DNA of 64,000 nucleotides from Pseudomonadota bacterium (GTDB lineage: Bacteria; Myxococcota_A; Polyangia; GCA-2747355): the NCBI GenBank assembly GCA_016702545.1, contig JADJDT010000042.1:62001-126000 (forward strand), in the 5' to 3' direction. The position numbers and the translations under genes were made by a program. Below the pieces are notes generated by a model. That model was not told the origin of the DNA and ran no database searches. It worked only from the letters and a program-made list of their open reading frames with translations. Positions 60,072 through 64,000 of this stretch are shown piece after piece (position 1 is the stretch's first letter; every line of letters starts with the position of its first letter).

Positions 60072-61943
60072 GTGCGCGAGCCCGTCGGCAGTGGCCTAGC
60101 GCAGCTGGTGTGGCCGCACCGCGGCCGCTTGGCGGCAGGGGTCGGTTGTGGGCTCGGGCTGGCGCTCGTCGGCGGGCTCTACGCCTACCTCACCGGCCCG
60201 TTGCTGCAGACCGTGCTCAGCGGGGGTGCGCGCGGCGCGCAGCCCCTCCTGCGCCTGATCCCCCTGCGCTTGATGCCGGGGCTGCAGGCCGGGCGCTGGA
60301 CCGTGCCGGGCACGTTGGGGGCCGTGGCGGCGCTGCTCTTGGGCCTCGCGTTGACCAAGGGGCTGCTGCATCTGGCGCAGGCGGCGCTGCTCGAGCGCAG
60401 CGCTGAGCAGGTGGGTCACGCGCTGCGCGTGCGGGTCTACGAGCAGCTGGTCCGCCTCCCGCTGCGGACCCACCGAGAGATCGCCAGCGGGGAGCTGATC
60501 GCGCGCCTGCTCGACGATACGCGGCAGCTGCGTGGCCTGCTGATCGACCTTCCCCTGATGATCGTGCGCGAGGCCGCCGCCGTGCTGGCGTTGGCGCTGG
60601 CGGCGCTGTGGACGGCGCCGCGGCTGGCCGCGCTGGCGGTCTTGGCCCTGCCGCCGGTGGTCGTCGCCGTGGCGCTGATCGCGCGGCGCGTGCGGCGGGC
60701 GGCGGCGCAGGGGCAGACGGCCCTCGGTGAGCTCGTGGGGCAGGCGGCGCAGGCGTTGCGCGCGCTGCGCGAGATCAAGTCTTGCGGGGCCGAGGCCCGC
60801 GAGGTCGCGCGCTTCAGCGCGTCGAGTGAGCGGCTCGCAGGGTCGGCGGCGAGCGCCGTGGTGGCGCGGGCGGTCGGGCCGCTGGTGAACGAGGTCAGCG
60901 CGGCGGGCGCCCTGGCCGTGACCCTGGCCTACGGCGCCTGGCAGGTGCGTGTCGGGGCCGTGGCGCCCGAGGCCCTGGTCTCGTTCGTCGCGGCGGTGCT
61001 GCTGACCTATCGGCCGATCAAGGGGCTGACCCAGGCGCTGCACGCACGGGCCGCGGCGCAGCCCAGTCGCGCCCGCATCGAGCAGGTGTTGGCGTGGCCG
61101 GCCGAGCCGGGCCCGATCGAGGTCAGGGGTGGAGCCGGGCCGGCCGCGGCCGCCTGCGACGGGCTGCTGCCGCCGCTGCGGGAGGCGCTCGAGCTGCGCG
61201 AGCTGCGCTTTCGCTACGCGGCCCCCTGGGTGCTCGATCGGCTGACGTTGCGGCTGGCCTGCGGTGAGATCGTCGGGGTGGTGGGGCGCTCGGGGGCGGG
61301 CAAGAGCACGGTGGCCGATCTGCTGGCGGGGCTCGAGCGCTGGGACCAAGGTGAGCTCTACTGGGATGGGCGGGCGTGGGGTTCCGACGCCGGGCCGCCC
61401 CCCGCTGCGCTGGCGCTGGCTCTCCGGGAGCAGGTGGCGCTGGTGCCGCAGCAGCCGCTGCTGCTCGATGGCACGGTGGCGGAGAACCTGCGCTTCGCGG
61501 CCCCTGCGGCGACCGAGGCGGACCTCTGGCAGGTGTTGAGCTGGGCCGGCTTGGAGCGGCGCGTGAGCGCGCTGCCCGGGGCCCTGCAGGCGCGGCTGGG
61601 CAGCGGTGGCGAGGGGCTGAGCGTGGGCGAGGTGCAGCGTCTGGCCGTGGCGCGGGCGCTGCTCCGACGGGCGCCGCTGCTGGTGCTGGACGAGCCGACG
61701 GCGGCGCTCGATGCCGAGACCGAGCAGGGGTTGCTGACCACGCTCGACGGGCTGCGTGCCGGCCGCGCGATGCTGCTGATCACGCACCGACCGGCGGCCC
61801 TCCGCATCGCCGACCGCGTGCTGCGGCTGGAGGGGGGCCAGCTGCAGGCGCTGACGCCGACGTCGGCCGCCACCGTCGCGACCGTGGCCGCGAGTGGCCT
61901 CGAGCAGCCGTGGCGCCGATCGGCCGGCCAGGGGGAAGCGTGA
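60072..61943 (+). CDS. msbA: MsbA-like lipid/multidrug ABC exporter with an atypical signature
   Basis: Homodimeric half-transporter, probably flipping lipid A-core across the inner membrane. 623 aa: six-helix ABC membrane domain (RTHREIASGELIARLLDDTR, a DxxRLR-like coupling region, TYRPIKGLTQALH), then an ATPase with GVVGRSGAGKSTVADLLAGL, GSGGEGLSVGEVQRLAVARA, LLVLDEPTAALDAETEQG and LITHRPAALR. The ABC signature reads LSVGE rather than LSGGQ; the second Gly, which contacts ATP in the dimer, is replaced by Val. GTG 60072. Lipid A context (lpxB, DUF374 acyltransferase) favours MsbA over a drug exporter. Confidence 0.85.
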   Translation: MREPVGSGLAQLVWPHRGRLAAGVGCGLGLALVGGLYAYLTGPLLQTVLSGGARGAQPLLRLIPLRLMPGLQAGRWTVPGTLGAVAALLLGLALTKGLLHLAQAALLERSAEQVGHALRVRVYEQLVRLPLRTHREIASGELIARLLDDTRQLRGLLIDLPLMIVREAAAVLALALAALWTAPRLAALAVLALPPVVVAVALIARRVRRAAAQGQTALGELVGQAAQALRALREIKSCGAEAREVARFSASSERLAGSAASAVVARAVGPLVNEVSAAGALAVTLAYGAWQVRVGAVAPEALVSFVAAVLLTYRPIKGLTQALHARAAAQPSRARIEQVLAWPAEPGPIEVRGGAGPAAAACDGLLPPLREALELRELRFRYAAPWVLDRLTLRLACGEIVGVVGRSGAGKSTVADLLAGLERWDQGELYWDGRAWGSDAGPPPAALALALREQVALVPQQPLLLDGTVAENLRFAAPAATEADLWQVLSWAGLERRVSALPGALQARLGSGGEGLSVGEVQRLAVARALLRRAPLLVLDEPTAALDAETEQGLLTTLDGLRAGRAMLLITHRPAALRIADRVLRLEGGQLQALTPTSAATVATVAASGLEQPWRRSAGQGEA

Positions 61944-62821
61944 GGTCGCGGCCGCGCGCGTTGCGTTGCCTGTTGGGGCGCCTGGGCCGCGCGGCCGTCG
62001 CCTGCCTGGCCAGCGCCGCGCTGCTGGCGCTGCGCCTCACCTGGCGCCGCGTGAGCATGGGTTCGGCGCCGTGGCCCGCGCGGGCGGTGCTCGCCTTCTG
62101 GCACGGCGATCAGCTCGCGCTGTCGGTGCTCCCGCGCGCGTGGGTGCGCGACACGACGGTGCTGGTCAGTCGCAGCGCCGACGGCCAGCTCGGTGCGGTC
62201 TGGGCGCGTGCGCTCGGGGCACGGGTCGTGCGCGGCAGCAGCAGCCGCGGCGCCGTCGTGGGCGCGCTGGGTTTGCGTCGGTGCCTGCGGGCCGCGGGGC
62301 GGATCGCGCTGGCGCTCGACGGGCCGCGCGGGCCCCGTCACGCTGCCGGGAGGTCCAGTACGCGTCTGGCCGCCGGCGCGGCCTGCCCGGTGGTGGGCGT
62401 GGTGGCGGTGCCACGGCGTGCCCTGCACCTGCGCTCCTGGGACCGGCTGGCCATCCCGCTGCCGGGCACGACGATCGTCGTGGGCTGGGACGTGCTGCCC
62501 GCCGACGATCCAGCCGGTGCGCTGCGTCGGCTGTGGGAAAGGGCGGCGGCGACCGGCCGTGCGGGCGATGGTGCGCAGGGTCGGCGGCGCCGCCGGGCCT
62601 CGGCGCTCTTGGGGTGCCTGGGCTGGTGCCTGGGCCTCGCGGCGACGCTCGGCGGCTGCGACGCGGAGCGTGCGCGGGCGCTGGAGGTGCTGCGATCGGG
62701 TGACACGAGCGCGCGCGTGCAGGCGCTGCGGGTGTTGGCCGCGCGACCGGATCCGGACTTGGCACCCCAGATCGTGCCCTTCTTGGCCGATCCGCCGGGC
62801 GCGTGCGGCACGCCGCGCTGA
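61940..62821 (+). CDS. DUF374 lysophospholipid/lipid A acyltransferase, running into a lipoprotein frame
   Basis: The first 215 residues are a DUF374-type acyltransferase: VLAFWHGDQLALSVLP, VLVSRSADGQLGAVWARALG, VVRGSSSRGAVVGAL, ALALDGPRGPRHAAG. These genes often sit beside msbA and are thought to acylate lipid A or phospholipid. GTG 61940 overlaps the msbA stop. No stop codon separates it from a second segment (from about residue 215) that looks like an Arg-rich lipoprotein signal peptide (ALLGCLGWCLGLAATLGGC) and a HEAT repeat; all three frames are open through the junction. Either the two are fused or a small indel removed the boundary. The frame as written ends at 62821. Confidence 0.7.
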   Translation: MRSRPRALRCLLGRLGRAAVACLASAALLALRLTWRRVSMGSAPWPARAVLAFWHGDQLALSVLPRAWVRDTTVLVSRSADGQLGAVWARALGARVVRGSSSRGAVVGALGLRRCLRAAGRIALALDGPRGPRHAAGRSSTRLAAGAACPVVGVVAVPRRALHLRSWDRLAIPLPGTTIVVGWDVLPADDPAGALRRLWERAAATGRAGDGAQGRRRRRASALLGCLGWCLGLAATLGGCDAERARALEVLRSGDTSARVQALRVLAARPDPDLAPQIVPFLADPPGACGTPR

Positions 62822-64000
62822 TGGCGCTGGGTGCCGTGGGCACGCGCGGGCAGCTCAACGCGGTGGTCGCCCGGCTGAGCGATCGCGATCTGGAGGTGCG
62901 CTTGGTAGCCGTGCGGCTGCTGGGGGAGAGCGGCCACGCGCGTGCCGTGGCGACCCTGCTGCCGCTCTTGCGCGATGCGAACGCGATGATGCGTCAAACG
63001 GCGGCACAGGCGCTGCAGACCCTGGGGCGCTCGCCGTGGCAGCAGCGACAAGCCGAGAGTGCGGCCCACTTCGAGGCCGAGCTCAGGCGGTTGGCGGATC
63101 CGGCGCCGCAGGCGCGTGCCGAGGCGGCGCGCGAGCTCGGTCGCAGCGGCTCGGTGCGCGCCGCGGGGGCGCTGCGGCGCCGTCTCGGCGCGGCGCGCGA
63201 GAGCACGACGGTCGTCGGCGCGGCGCTGCGAGCCTTGGTGCGCGTGGATCCCGCCGCGGCGTCGCGCGCGGTGCACGAGCTCGCACGCGCTGCCGATCCG
63301 GCGCGCCGCGTGCTCGCGGTCAGCGTGGCGGGGAGGCTGCGTCCGGTGGCCTGGGAGCTGCTGGCCGGCGCGCTCGTGGACCCCCAGCCGGAGGTGCGGG
63401 GCGCCGCGTTACACGGGCTGGTGCGGCTTCGCCTGGCGGCACCTGCGGCGCTGGCCGCGGCGCTCTGCGCGGCCTTGGAGCTCGAGGCCGAGCGCTCGCT
63501 GCGCCTGCTGGCAGCGCAGGCCGCGGGGGCGCAGCACCTCCGCTGTGAGCAGCAGGCGCGGGCGCTCGAGGCGCGCGCCCGCGAGGCGCTGGGCGTGGCC
63601 GAGCCCTCGGCCGAGCTGGCGCGGACGCTGGTGGACAGCTTCGATCTGCTGGCGCGGTTGCGTCGCGCGGGCGACAGCGCGCTGCTGATCGCGTTGGTGC
63701 AGCGCGCCGCGATCGTGCGGCAGTGGGAGTCGGAGCCGTGGATCAGCGCGGAGCGCTGGCGCGCGGGCGATAGCCCGTCGGTGGCGCTGGGAGCGACGCG
63801 CGGCGCGGCGACCGGCGCGGAGGCGCCGCCCAAAGACCCCGGCCAGGCGCTGCGCTGGCTGCTGGCGCGCTTCCCCGTGCGCGAGTCCGACAGCCGTGAG
63901 CAGCCGCTCTTACCCCCCACGGGCAGCGTCGGCGACCTGGCTGAGCGCTTGGTGTGGCTGCCGCCCACGCCCGAGACGCGGGTCTGGCTCGCTCAGGTGG
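62583..64000 (+). CDS. HEAT-repeat lipoprotein, frameshifted and cut by the window end
   Basis: A basic stretch, hydrophobic core and GGC (lipobox) begin a protein of HEAT repeats: LRSGDTSARVQALRVLAARP, VRHAALMALGAVGTRGQLNA, DLEVRLVAVRLLGESGHARA, NAMMRQTAAQALQTLGRSPW and more. The first frame stops at 62821, but the repeats continue without a stop from about 62803 in another frame to the window edge, so one base is probably lost or gained near 62795. The start codon is unclear. HEAT lipoproteins act as scaffolds; partner unknown. Confidence 0.6.

Overview
The window is very GC-rich and gene-dense, and it looks like the chromosome of a Gram-negative former deltaproteobacterium, most likely Myxococcota. 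The reasons are: PilZ domains of the type expanded in Myxococcus; a PilZ-PEGA protein; a complete RpoN/nitrogen-PTS block joined to LPS export genes; GTG and TTG starts; and many lipid A/LPS genes. The genus cannot be fixed by eye.

Layout. 1-3.9 kb is a decayed mobile region around an intact tRNA-Asn: a serine recombinase stopped by an amber codon, a frameshifted small gene, and an IS110-family transposase with two frameshifts and one nonsense codon. 4-10 kb: PilZ/PEGA protein (minus strand), biotin carboxylase, kdsB, pyrG. 10-19 kb: LpxL-type acyltransferase, lptC, lptA, lptB, rpoN, ptsN, rapZ, ptsH, ptsI, GNAT. 19-28 kb: a large metalloprotease/TolB-propeller/barrel protein, zinc-ribbon membrane protein, TlpA thioredoxin, CesT-like protein, HEAT-cyclase protein, UvrD-type helicase. 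28-35.6 kb: glnD, guaB, guaA. 35.6-39.4 kb is an accessory stretch at the 3' end of guaA (AbiEi/AbiEii-like toxin-antitoxin pair, RraA-like protein) punctuated by near-copies of the last guaA codons. 39.4-51.7 kb: a barrel-SppA fusion, a signal-peptidase-I homologue without its catalytic dyad, a Crp/Fnr regulator, a Cache sensor, YceI, an ArnT-like transferase, GtrB and GtrA. 51.8-64 kb: yajC-secD-secF-recJ, lpxB, PilZ protein, DPM1-like transferase, msbA, a DUF374 acyltransferase and a HEAT lipoprotein cut by the window end.

Working together: kdsB, lpxB, the two acyltransferases, msbA and lptC/A/B make, flip and export lipid A/LPS; GtrA/GtrB/ArnT-like/DPM1-like proteins provide lipid-linked sugars for envelope decoration; yajC-secD-secF drive protein export; rpoN-ptsN-rapZ-ptsH-ptsI and glnD link nitrogen and carbon state to regulation; guaA, guaB and pyrG make nucleotides.

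The most unusual feature is a set of short palindromic elements (51-276 bp, several families) whose outer TA or CTAG is the stop codon of the adjoining gene. Seven elements and one solo end do this, at eight different genes. They look like non-autonomous IS630/Tc1-type elements that settle in stop codons and may serve as terminators. A second theme is the number of single-base frameshifts in otherwise conserved genes; several lie in G/C runs, so sequence error is a real possibility and each is flagged.
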